This document shows, piece after piece, positions 42,256-49,926 of a stretch of 64,000 nucleotides of DNA. The DNA is from an uncultured Bdellovibrionales bacterium. GTDB lineage: Bacteria; Bdellovibrionota; Bdellovibrionia; Bdellovibrionales; UBA1609. Where the stretch lies: NCBI GenBank assembly GCA_903833275.1, contig CAILEP010000034.1, positions 1 through 64,000 of the forward strand, in the 5' to 3' direction. Below the pieces are notes generated by a model. That model ran no database searches and was not told the DNA's origin. It saw only the letters and a list, made by a program, of their open reading frames with translations. Numbering within the stretch: position 1 is the first letter of the stretch; every line of letters begins with the position of its first letter. Made by a program: the position numbers and the translations under genes.

Positions 42256-43185
42256 ATGCTCTCTTTCTTCAATCGATTTAAAAGAACAACCGATCGGCAA
42301 CAAACCTACAAACCGGTCATATTGGTTACCGGCTGCGGCTCTGGCGTAGGCCTGGCCCTATCAAAGTTCTTGTACCAAATTGAATCTTACCGCGTCGTTA
42401 TAACCGCCCGGCCTCATTCTCTTGAGTTTCTTCAAAAGACTTTTAAAGAAAGTGATCGCTTTCTGATTCGCGCACTCGATATCACCAGCGAAGCAAATCG
42501 AAGCGCTGTCGTCGCCGAAGTCTTTAAGAAATGGGGCGCAATCAATATACTTGTCAATAATGCCGGCATCTCTTATCGATCAGTTGTCGAACACATGACA
42601 GAGGCTGACGAATTTAGACAAATGAGTACAAACTATTTAGGGCCCGTCGGTTTGATTCGTGCCGTTTTACCCCACATGCGCAATCGCGGGCGTGGCAAAA
42701 TTATAAATGTTTCTTCAGTAAGCGGGATGCTCGCCATGCCGACAATGGCGTCCTATTCGGCCTCAAAATACGCACTAGAAGGTATGAGTGAAGCCCTTTG
42801 GTACGAGGCCCGCCCGCTTGGTATATCGGTCTCGCTAGTTCAGCCTGGTTTTATAAACTCAGAGTCATTTCGAAAAGTAAATTACTCAGAATTCTCAGCC
42901 CCCGACGCTCGGACCGGGCCTTACGTAGACTACTATGAAAAAATGGAGCCGTTTATTGAGCGCCTTATGCACAAAAGTATCACAACCCCAGAGTCGATCG
43001 CTCGCCTTATTGTGAAACTGATTCGCACCGAAAACCCACCCCTTTGGGTGCCTGCGACACTTGATGCCTTTGTATTTTATTACCTTCGCCGGTTGGTACC
43101 CCGTCGGATTCTGTTGCCGATTCTATTCTGGGCGTTGCCAGGGGCTCGACGGTGGGCGGCCGACTATAGCCAAAAGCGCCAATAA
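42256..43185 (+). CDS. SDR-family oxidoreductase
   Basis: Short-chain dehydrogenase/reductase of 309 residues with all classical motifs: cofactor loop VTGCGSGVGLAL, NNAGIS, the catalytic Ser in SSVSG and YSASKYALEG. The C-terminal extension is hydrophobic (FVFYYLRRLVPRRILLPILFW broken into two helices), suggesting membrane association and a lipid or retinol-like substrate. It lies 18 bases after DoxX and 44 bases before the ABC transporter genes, which have their own predicted promoter. Confidence 0.88.
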   Translation: MLSFFNRFKRTTDRQQTYKPVILVTGCGSGVGLALSKFLYQIESYRVVITARPHSLEFLQKTFKESDRFLIRALDITSEANRSAVVAEVFKKWGAINILVNNAGISYRSVVEHMTEADEFRQMSTNYLGPVGLIRAVLPHMRNRGRGKIINVSSVSGMLAMPTMASYSASKYALEGMSEALWYEARPLGISVSLVQPGFINSESFRKVNYSEFSAPDARTGPYVDYYEKMEPFIERLMHKSITTPESIARLIVKLIRTENPPLWVPATLDAFVFYYLRRLVPRRILLPILFWALPGARRWAADYSQKRQ

Positions 43186-43194
43186 AGAAAAGGC

Positions 43195-43223
43195 TTGGCT
43201 CTACTGTCACGAGTGACTATTTT
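43195..43223 (+). promoter_or_regulatory. Predicted leaderless promoter of the thiBPQ-like operon
   Basis: TTGGCT (43195-43200), a 17-base spacer, TATTTT (43218-43223), then 6 bases to ATG 43230. No Shine-Dalgarno sequence and no room for a riboswitch if transcription starts here. Confidence 0.45.
43206..43217. promoter_or_regulatory. Candidate operator GTCACGAGTGAC in the promoter spacer
   Basis: GTCAC and GTGAC arms with a 2-base centre lie inside the -35/-10 spacer. A repressor bound there would block RNA polymerase. The half-site matches the palindrome at 49798-49814. Confidence 0.4.
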
Positions 43224-43229
43224 GGGCCC

Positions 43230-44267
43230 ATGCAAAAAAAATTTGTATTTTTCTTTCTTGCCCTCACAGTTTTGGCCTTCGGTGTTGGCATCGGCCGGTT
43301 TATTTTGAAGACCGCCCGCAATTCTGACAATAGACGCAAACTCGTGACCGTCGTTGTCTATGCCCCAACCAGTTTCGTAGACTCGTACGGCCCCGGTGAA
43401 GATTTAAAAAAAATGTTTGAGACTACATGCGACTGCACAATTGTTTACGTCGATGTCGGCAGCAGCCGCCTCGCCATTGACCGCATGGCGTTTGACCCAA
43501 AAAAGCGCGTTGATGTTGTGGTCGGTCTCGACCTTCTTCTTCTCAAAACAGCCGCAACGCGGGTGAAGTTTCAAGAACTCAACGACTTGAGTGCCCCATG
43601 GCAAGATCAATTGCGCGGTTTTAGCTTTCGCCGATTTACTCCATATGATTGGTCACCAATGGGCTTTGTCTATCGCGAGCCAAACAAAGACTTACCAAAA
43701 GTGGCGAGTCTTGAGGCTGCCCTCAATGAACTGCCCGAGAAATCGATATCTCTCGCCGACCCCAATTCGAGCACCGTTGGTCTTGAATGGCTTTATTGGC
43801 TTTTTCGCACAAGCACAAACGTCGATGAGAGTTTAAGAAAATTAGCTCGCCTAACGTATATTGTGACCCCCAATTGGTCGGCATCCTATGGGCTTTTCAA
43901 AAAGCACCAAGTGCCGATGACGTTTAGCTATTTAACTTCGCTGCTCTACCATTGGCAGGTTGAGAAAGATCACTCTTATCAGTTTATGCAGTTTAGCGAA
44001 GGCCATCCGGTGCAAGTCGAATATGCCGCCGTGCCAGAGGCCTGTTGGGATTGTGCCGTTGCCAAAAATTTTGTTCAATTTTTGACAAGTGTCGAAGCTC
44101 AAAAAGTACTTGCTCAAAAAAACTACATGCTACCCGCAGTTAAAAACATACCGCTCGATTCGTCTTTCGAAGAGTTGCCGAAAGTAAAAACCCTCGGGCT
44201 TGAAAAAATTGATGAGTTTGTTACGCAACAGCCTCAGCTTATCGAAGTCTGGAAGAAGGCAAACTAG
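43230..44267 (+). CDS. thiB: ABC transporter substrate-binding protein, thiamine type
   Basis: Periplasmic binding protein of 345 residues with an N-terminal signal or anchor helix. The motif VDVVVGLDLLLL and the overall pattern resemble thiamine/thiamine-phosphate binding ThiB/TbpA; related ferric-iron binders are the main alternative. Two or three Cys (ETTCDC, CWDC) may form disulfides. It is the first gene of a three-gene ABC importer: 3 bases separate it from the permease, and the ATPase follows with an overlap. No TPP riboswitch signature is visible upstream, so regulation is more likely by a DNA-binding protein. Confidence 0.75.
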   Translation: MQKKFVFFFLALTVLAFGVGIGRFILKTARNSDNRRKLVTVVVYAPTSFVDSYGPGEDLKKMFETTCDCTIVYVDVGSSRLAIDRMAFDPKKRVDVVVGLDLLLLKTAATRVKFQELNDLSAPWQDQLRGFSFRRFTPYDWSPMGFVYREPNKDLPKVASLEAALNELPEKSISLADPNSSTVGLEWLYWLFRTSTNVDESLRKLARLTYIVTPNWSASYGLFKKHQVPMTFSYLTSLLYHWQVEKDHSYQFMQFSEGHPVQVEYAAVPEACWDCAVAKNFVQFLTSVEAQKVLAQKNYMLPAVKNIPLDSSFEELPKVKTLGLEKIDEFVTQQPQLIEVWKKAN

Positions 44268-44270
44268 GCG

Positions 44271-45701
44271 ATGACCGTACCGCTGACCGAACTTTTTTTA
44301 GTCATCGGGCTTTCGGCAGCACAGGCGTTGGTTTCAGCAACCATCATAGTAGCCCTCGGTTTGTTGGCGGCTTTTGGCCTTGCCCCTATTCGAAAATCTA
44401 ATATTAAAAAATCTATCGAGCTGATTTTACTCGCGCCCAGTTTAATGCCGACACTTTTAACCATAGTTGCAAGCCTCGACCTGGCATCTTTTTTTGGGCG
44501 CTTTCCGATTGGGTTCTGGGGCGTTGTGGTTGTGCATTTCTTTGTTAATGCGGGCCTCGCCGCGGTCTCCATCAGTCAGTTAATCGAATCCCGGCTCAGC
44601 GGAATTATCGAGCTGGGCACTATCGAGGGCGCGTCTAAATTTCAATTGATTAAACTTTCTGTACGCGAGCTTTCGGAACAATTGCGTAATATTTTTATTT
44701 TTTTCTTTATTTTGTGCTTTGCCAGTTTTTCGATTCCGCTAGTTGTGGGTGCCCAAACCGGGCGCACGGTTGAAACCCTCATTTATGAAACCCTTCTTGA
44801 TCACAACCACTTTAAGTTGGCACTGTTCTACTCAGCCATCCAGGTTGCCCTTATTGGCGCCTTTTCACTTTTTCGACGACAAAACATTTCGGCGCCTTCG
44901 CTCCGCCGCGCACACCCTCGTTTTCTTGATCGCGTGTCGCTTGGGCCTTTTCTCTGGGCCCTTATCAGTCTTAGCGTTTTACTGGTCGTCGGGCTCCTTG
45001 GGGGCACCGCGCACGGGCTTAGCGAATTTGGGCATAATAGCGTTTTACTCGATCGCGTCACCCAAGGCGCGCTTGGCACTTTTTTCGAGGCGTTAAGTGT
45101 TGGAGGGTTGGTTACGATTATTTCATGTTTGGTTGTTTTTTTAACTCCGAGCCCGAGACTGCATCAATTGCTCTTGGCGTTTTCAGTGCCCAGCGCCGCC
45201 GCCCTTGGCTTTCTATTAGTCGCGATTTTTGATCTAACCGAATGGCCCGACTTCGCCGTTGTGATGCTTATTTCGGTTGGTTTTGCCATATTAATTTTCT
45301 CAACCATACACCGCATGCGCTTGGGCGATGCCCTTCTCGAGATTCAAGGCTCTGTCGAATCGGCCCAAATCTTCGGCGCCAATCGCTGGCTGCGATTTTC
45401 AAAAATTATTTGGCCGCAAATTAAGAATGATATCGCTTACCTTGCCGGGCTCTCGGCTCTGTGGGCAAGCTGCGACTTTGCCTTTGCCTCGATGTTGGCT
45501 GGCCGCGACCTCACCCTAGGCGTGACAGCCCACGGGCTACTCGCTGGCTATCGCTCTGAGATCGCCACCATCGTCGCGCTCTTGGCGACCGCAATTGGTG
45601 TTGTCACGTATTTTATCTTTCGATTTTTTTTAACTCTCGAGCTCAAACCACTTTCGCCCGCGCCCCAAACATTTTCGGGGGTCTCATCGCATGGTCATTA
45701 A
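44271..45701 (+). CDS. thiP: ABC transporter permease, ThiP/FbpB type
   Basis: Inner-membrane permease of 476 residues made of two tandem permease domains, about twelve helices. The EAA loops that contact the ATPase are IEGASKFQLIKLSV in the first half and FGANRWLRFSKIIWPQ in the second. Two-domain permeases are typical of thiamine and ferric-iron importers. It starts 3 bases after the binding-protein stop and overlaps the ATPase gene by 11 bases, so the three are translated together. Confidence 0.82.
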   Translation: MTVPLTELFLVIGLSAAQALVSATIIVALGLLAAFGLAPIRKSNIKKSIELILLAPSLMPTLLTIVASLDLASFFGRFPIGFWGVVVVHFFVNAGLAAVSISQLIESRLSGIIELGTIEGASKFQLIKLSVRELSEQLRNIFIFFFILCFASFSIPLVVGAQTGRTVETLIYETLLDHNHFKLALFYSAIQVALIGAFSLFRRQNISAPSLRRAHPRFLDRVSLGPFLWALISLSVLLVVGLLGGTAHGLSEFGHNSVLLDRVTQGALGTFFEALSVGGLVTIISCLVVFLTPSPRLHQLLLAFSVPSAAALGFLLVAIFDLTEWPDFAVVMLISVGFAILIFSTIHRMRLGDALLEIQGSVESAQIFGANRWLRFSKIIWPQIKNDIAYLAGLSALWASCDFAFASMLAGRDLTLGVTAHGLLAGYRSEIATIVALLATAIGVVTYFIFRFFLTLELKPLSPAPQTFSGVSSHGH

Positions 45702-46323
45702 GAATCTAATTCGAAATTATGGCGATTTTCAAATCGATATCCCATTCTGGAGCTTGCCCGACCATGGGGTTTCGGCGCTTTCAGGCCCATCTGGTTCTGG
45801 CAAAACCTCGGTCATTCGCATGCTTCTGGGGCTTGAGCCTTGCCCAGGTTTGGTGTGGACATTTCACGACCTGGATCTCGCGCAGCTTTCAATCGAGAAG
45901 AAGAGATTGGCCGTCGTTTTTCAAAACTACGAACTATTTCTTCACATGACCGCACGTGAAAATATTCAGTTTGCCGTTTCGGCAAGGGGCATTGATAAAG
46001 TGACCGGCCAAATTCGTCTAAAAAATCTGGCTCAACGCTTGCAAATTGAATCTGTTCTTGATCGTTCGGCCACAGTCCTTTCGGGGGGAGAACGCCAGCG
46101 CGTTGCCTTGGCCCGCGCCCTCATTGGCGAGCCGCGCTTCTTATTTCTTGACGAACCTTTTTCAGCACTTGACGCTCATCTTAGAAGTGAGGCGCGTCTT
46201 TTGGTGAAAACCGTAGTTGAAGAATTTAAAATCCCAACTTTGCTTGTTTCACATGATGCCGCCGATATTGAAGTGTTGGCACAGTCCGTAACGAAGATTG
46301 ATAAGGGGCGCTTGGTAATATGA
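45691..46323 (+). CDS. thiQ: ABC transporter ATP-binding protein, ThiQ-like
   Basis: ATPase subunit of 210 residues, short like ThiQ. Walker A is GPSGSGKTS, the signature LSGGERQRVALARAL, Walker B LFLDEPFSALD and the switch His in LLVSHDA. It lacks the C-terminal regulatory domain found in longer MalK/FbpC-type subunits, which supports the thiamine-type assignment. Its stop overlaps the start of the next gene (ATGA). Confidence 0.88.
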   Translation: MVIKNLIRNYGDFQIDIPFWSLPDHGVSALSGPSGSGKTSVIRMLLGLEPCPGLVWTFHDLDLAQLSIEKKRLAVVFQNYELFLHMTARENIQFAVSARGIDKVTGQIRLKNLAQRLQIESVLDRSATVLSGGERQRVALARALIGEPRFLFLDEPFSALDAHLRSEARLLVKTVVEEFKIPTLLVSHDAADIEVLAQSVTKIDKGRLVI

Positions 46324-46874
46324 AAGATACTTCTCTAATCAGAACCCACTTGCTAGACCGACCAAACCAAATCGCCAGAAGAGTCTGGCTTGTCGTTTTC
46401 ATATTTTGTTTGGCCTTTTTCGTTTCGACTTACGTTGACCTACCGGCCAAGTTCGCCACCCATTTTGATTTCAATGGCCAGCCTAACGGGTGGAGCACAA
46501 AGCCCTTCTACCTTGGGCTATTTGGCTCTTTGCTCTTTGTCTCTAACGGTCTGCTTTTTGCCCTTCAAGCTTTTCGGCACCGAGTTCGCTTCAATATCTA
46601 TCGGAGATTTGAAAGAGAAAAATTCGGTAATGATGATGAAATTCGCTCGGAGGTTTTGCCTCGCGCGACCCTGATTCTTTCGGTGACTGGCATTTTTATT
46701 AATTTTATCTTTTGTGCCTGCATCCAGATGATTGCTCAAGCGGCCACACCCATGCCAATCCAAATTGCACCGAATGGGCTTTTAATCTCAATTTTGATAA
46801 TGACGGTGTTACTAACTGTTATTTCGGCAAAGATTGCGCGCCCCCCGAAGCGAGCGACCAACAATCGTATTTAG
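46320..46874 (+). CDS. DUF1648-domain membrane protein
   Basis: Membrane protein of 184 residues with about four helices. The first outside segment DLPAKFATHFDFNGQPNGW is the DUF1648 signature, as in the SdpI immunity family, where it sits just after the first helix. Function here is unknown. It is translationally coupled to the ABC ATPase by a 4-base ATGA overlap, so it belongs to the transporter operon. Its stop overlaps the convergent PilZ gene by 4 bases. Confidence 0.82.
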   Translation: MKDTSLIRTHLLDRPNQIARRVWLVVFIFCLAFFVSTYVDLPAKFATHFDFNGQPNGWSTKPFYLGLFGSLLFVSNGLLFALQAFRHRVRFNIYRRFEREKFGNDDEIRSEVLPRATLILSVTGIFINFIFCACIQMIAQAATPMPIQIAPNGLLISILIMTVLLTVISAKIARPPKRATNNRI

Positions 46875-47560
46875 CCTTTTGAAAGTAATGAACGGTAAGT
46901 GTCTTTTTGGCTGACAAATCGAAAGCCGACACCGAAACGCCCTGAAAAGCGCCCCTCTTGAGTGGTCCAAATGACCTTGGCATTAAAAGTGTACTCGCTG
47001 TTTGTATCATTCAGCATAACTTTGAGGCGAATTAGATCGCCCACTGTCAAAGCCGCCCCGCCATCGAACTCGCAATAAGCGCCACCCTTTGAAAGATTAT
47101 ACATGCTCGTTAGTAGGCTATCGCCTGACTCAAGGGCTTCAACTTCGGCAATTTGATTGGTATTGAATCGTCGATAGACCTGCTTGGGCACCCGTTTGGC
47201 GACCAAAAGTTTGCGAACCAGACCGGTTATATTTTTACCAAGCACCGGTCTAATAAGCGTATGCGTATCTGAAATCAAATTAAGTCGGTTGGTAAAACTT
47301 GGCTTAATTTTATTGGTGAGTATAAGAATCGGAAAGCTGTAGTGGGTGTGCTTTAGCCAGTTAACGAGGCCCATTGTGGCATCATTAACATCGACATGGT
47401 CAATTATTACCAGATGAAACACTTTACTCTCAAGCTGAGCTTCAATTTCGGTAGGGTCGAGGTTGGCGGTTACCTGGTAGGGCAGATCACGCTCAATGGT
47501 GCTAACGACTTCTGTGCAAGATTCTCTTCGGTCGCTGATGACAAGCACTTTTTGAATCAT
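46871..47560 (-). CDS. Degenerate receiver domain plus PilZ domain
   Basis: Protein of 229 residues. The first ~120 have a receiver-like fold (KVLVISDRRES, LVIIDHVDV, ILILTNK), but the acidic pocket is incomplete (S-D-R where two acidic residues are usual) and the conserved lysine site is altered. It may not be phosphorylated. The C-terminal PilZ domain has YRRFNTN and NLSKGGAYCEF with GVGFRF, the general c-di-GMP receptor pattern, though the RxxxR motif is imperfect. It may read the signal made by REC-GGDEF proteins. It is followed on the left by a 4-base convergent overlap. Confidence 0.75.
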   Translation of the reverse strand: MIQKVLVISDRRESCTEVVSTIERDLPYQVTANLDPTEIEAQLESKVFHLVIIDHVDVNDATMGLVNWLKHTHYSFPILILTNKIKPSFTNRLNLISDTHTLIRPVLGKNITGLVRKLLVAKRVPKQVYRRFNTNQIAEVEALESGDSLLTSMYNLSKGGAYCEFDGGAALTVGDLIRLKVMLNDTNSEYTFNAKVIWTTQEGRFSGRFGVGFRFVSQKDTYRSLLSKG

Positions 47561-47662
47561 AATTTCTGCCCCCGATCATTATCTATATCTATCGGTTAGA
47601 AACTGTATTGATTTTAAACATTCGTTTTCTGTCTAGATATTGGACGCTTTCGATCGAATGAA

Positions 47663-47689
47663 GCCCGTGCCTCAGAATGAGACTCGGGC
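47663..47689 (-). terminator. Hairpin downstream of gltA
   Basis: GCCCG/CGGGC outer and CTCA/TGAG inner stems with small internal loop, just after the gltA stop. No T-run follows on the minus strand, so strength is uncertain. Confidence 0.3.
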
Positions 47690-47700
47690 CCTGTCAGCTT

Positions 47701-48828
47701 TTACGGATGCTTCAGGCCTTCTTTGCCAACCCATTTGCCGCGAGGCCGGTAAATACGATTGTTGGTGGCTTGCTCATAGATATGAGCCATCCAGCCGCTG
47801 ATTCTTGAAACTGCAAAAATCGGAGTGTAAAGATCAATCGGGATGCCCATGCTATAATAGACTGTTGCCGAATAGAAATCGACATTGGGCAACAAGCCTT
47901 TTTCTTTCTGAACCGTGTCGTCGATCATGGCCGACATTTGATACCAATGTGGCTCGCCAATTTTTTTGGTAATGTCTTCGCTCATTTTTCTCAAGATTTT
48001 AGCTCTTGGGTCGCCGTTCTTGTAAACGCGATGCCCGAAGCCCATGACTTTTTCTTTATTGGCGAGAGCGTCTTTGATAAAGGTAACTGTTTGCTCCATA
48101 TTGCCAATTCGCTTTAGCATCAGCATCACTTGTTCATTTGCGCCACCATGAAGCGGGCCCTTAAGAGTGCCGACCGCGCTGGTAATCGCCGAATAAATAT
48201 CACTCAATGAAGAGGCTGTTACACGAGCCGAAAATGCCGAACAGTTCAGTTCGTGGTCAGCATGCAAAATTAGACAAACATCAAACATTCGTACAATTTC
48301 TGCATCTGGCTCTTTACCAAAAACCATGTGCAAGAAATTCCAAGCGAGTGACTTTTCAGGGTTGGCCGCAATGAGTGGCTTGCCATTGCGAATGCGATCA
48401 AACAACGCAACCAATGAACCCATTTTGGCAGTCAAACGTGTGCCAATTTGCTTTTGTGAAGCCGGGTCAAGTTTTTGAGAGTCTGCATCCCACAGCGCCA
48501 GCATCGAAACTGCTGTGCGCAACCAAGCCATTGGGTGAACACCTTTTGTCGGTAGCGTTTGCAGTTGCTTTACCAATTCGGGGGCTAGAGTTTGATTTGC
48601 TCCAAGCTCTTTGCGAAATGCTTTGAGCTCATCGGCTGTGGGCAATCGATCATTCCACAAAAGGTAGGTCACTTCTTCAAAGGTCGATTTGGCCGCAAGG
48701 TCTTCGATCGTGTAGCCACGAAAACAAAGTGTTGCGTCTACGATCGATGAGATACCTGTCGTGCAGGCGACGACGCCCTCGAGACCTTTATCAACTGCGC
48801 CTTCATAAATTTCTACCGGGGCTGCCAT
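47701..48828 (-). CDS. gltA: Citrate synthase
   Basis: TCA-cycle enzyme condensing acetyl-CoA with oxaloacetate. At 375 residues it belongs to the short form found in Gram-positives, archaea and many deltaproteobacteria rather than the ~430-residue NADH-regulated E. coli form. Catalytic residues are His in GPLHGGANE, His in GFGHRVYKNGDPRA and Asp in NVDFYSATVYY. 2-methylcitrate synthase has the same motifs and cannot be ruled out, but no prp genes are near. An AAGGAT-type ribosome site precedes ATG 48828. Confidence 0.93.
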   Translation of the reverse strand: MAAPVEIYEGAVDKGLEGVVACTTGISSIVDATLCFRGYTIEDLAAKSTFEEVTYLLWNDRLPTADELKAFRKELGANQTLAPELVKQLQTLPTKGVHPMAWLRTAVSMLALWDADSQKLDPASQKQIGTRLTAKMGSLVALFDRIRNGKPLIAANPEKSLAWNFLHMVFGKEPDAEIVRMFDVCLILHADHELNCSAFSARVTASSLSDIYSAITSAVGTLKGPLHGGANEQVMLMLKRIGNMEQTVTFIKDALANKEKVMGFGHRVYKNGDPRAKILRKMSEDITKKIGEPHWYQMSAMIDDTVQKEKGLLPNVDFYSATVYYSMGIPIDLYTPIFAVSRISGWMAHIYEQATNNRIYRPRGKWVGKEGLKHP

Positions 48829-48891
48829 GAAGTGATCCTTTCATTGAGAGTTGCCCAATTAGTTTAGCGAAATTATCGAGAGCATAAAAGT

Positions 48892-49788
48892 CTATTTTTG
48901 CGCGAGTTTGATGACCCGGTCTTTAACTTCGGCCACGACCACGGTCAGATCACGAGGCGGTTCTTGGCCAGACATGAATTTTTGAACCTTAAAAATTATC
49001 TGATTGCGCAGATCATGAACCCCACTGCCGGCGTACTCAAGAATCGCCTTAAAAAGCTGATCTCGGCCAAACTCTTGACCCTCGAGGTTTTTGGCCTCAA
49101 CCAATCCTTTGGTACAGAAAATGAGCTTATCTTTTGGGTTCAGATTCACTGAATGCGGTTTATAGTCTTCTGACGAATCTTTGGTGATCGGCTTTGGCTC
49201 GGTCTTCAGTAATTTTAACTCGTGGCTGGCGTGATCAAAATGCAACGCAATCAAGTCACCAACGAACGAATAAGAAAGCGAAAAGTGACGACGATCGAAT
49301 ACTCCATAAAATAAATCGGCACTATCGGTAGGAGTCATCATGGGTTTCAAATCTTGAGCGATTTGCTTGATCATTAAATTTGGCTCTGCGCTGCGGCGCG
49401 CCTCTAGGCGGCCGGTGAATTTCAACAATACAGACAAAAGTAGTGCCGACATCATGTGGCCCGACGAGCTCGCCACGATAAGGCCAAAGCGGGCGCGGTC
49501 TTCATGTTCAAAAATGTCGAAGTAATCGCCGCCACGCACGAAGCTGGGTACAAATTTCGAAGAAAAATCAAAGCCCTGAATATTGGGTATTTCGGTCGGC
49601 ACGATAAATTTTTGAATGGCGTGCACGACTTTGAGCTCCTGATTCATTTCTGAAATCAGAACCTCAAGCCGACGGTTGGCCGAGGTCAATTCTCGTCGAA
49701 ATACTGACAAGTCTTTCTCGCGCTCCTCGATTTCTTTCTCGAGTTCGCGGATTCGTGCTTTGAGATTATCGTTTGTATCTTGAGCCAT
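48892..49788 (-). CDS. SpoIIE/PP2C-type phosphatase with degenerate active site (probable pseudophosphatase)
   Basis: Protein of 298 residues: an N-terminal coiled coil (about 8-55) and a SpoIIE/RsbU-type PP2C domain. The first metal motif is intact (GGDYFD, 86-91). However, the DVSGHG Asp is replaced by Ser (SSSGH, S107), the TDG Asp by Lys (CTKGL, K227) and the first Asp of the DD-T motif by Arg (R279-D280-L-T). With three of the usual metal-binding acids missing it is probably not an active phosphatase and may instead act by binding, for example to an anti-sigma-antagonist. A predicted leaderless promoter with an operator-like palindrome precedes it. Divergent from the SirB1-like gene. Confidence 0.8.
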   Translation of the reverse strand: MAQDTNDNLKARIRELEKEIEEREKDLSVFRRELTSANRRLEVLISEMNQELKVVHAIQKFIVPTEIPNIQGFDFSSKFVPSFVRGGDYFDIFEHEDRARFGLIVASSSGHMMSALLLSVLLKFTGRLEARRSAEPNLMIKQIAQDLKPMMTPTDSADLFYGVFDRRHFSLSYSFVGDLIALHFDHASHELKLLKTEPKPITKDSSEDYKPHSVNLNPKDKLIFCTKGLVEAKNLEGQEFGRDQLFKAILEYAGSGVHDLRNQIIFKVQKFMSGQEPPRDLTVVVAEVKDRVIKLAQK

Positions 49789-49795
49789 TAGTTAA

Positions 49796-49825
49796 ATTGT
49801 CACGAATCGTGACATGCTAAGTCAA
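49796..49825 (-). promoter_or_regulatory. Predicted leaderless promoter of the pseudophosphatase gene
   Basis: On the minus strand TTGACT (49820-49825), an 18-base spacer and GACAAT (49796-49801) are followed by 7 bases and ATG 49788. No Shine-Dalgarno sequence. Confidence 0.5.
49798..49814. promoter_or_regulatory. 17-bp palindromic candidate operator
   Basis: TGTCACGA-A-TCGTGACA is a perfect palindrome with 8-base arms. It overlaps the -10 box and spacer of the pseudophosphatase promoter, a position suited to repression. Confidence 0.5.
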
Positions 49826-49891
49826 CAGAGGGCTTCTGAGGCACCTAGCGTCGTAGCTGGGATTATTTTTCATTTCGAAAAATCAGCAGGC

Positions 49892-49920
49892 TTGATCTCT
49901 CGGGCACGCTCTCGTACCAC
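49892..49920 (+). promoter_or_regulatory. Predicted leaderless promoter of the SirB1-like gene
   Basis: TTGATC (49892-49897), a 17-base spacer, TACCAC (49915-49920), then 6 bases to ATG 49927. No Shine-Dalgarno sequence. Confidence 0.4.
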
Positions 49921-49926
49921 TTTAGG

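Noticed and set aside
43186-43229. TPP riboswitch before the thiamine-type transporter
   Set aside because: Only 44 bases are available, with none of the conserved THI-box sequence.
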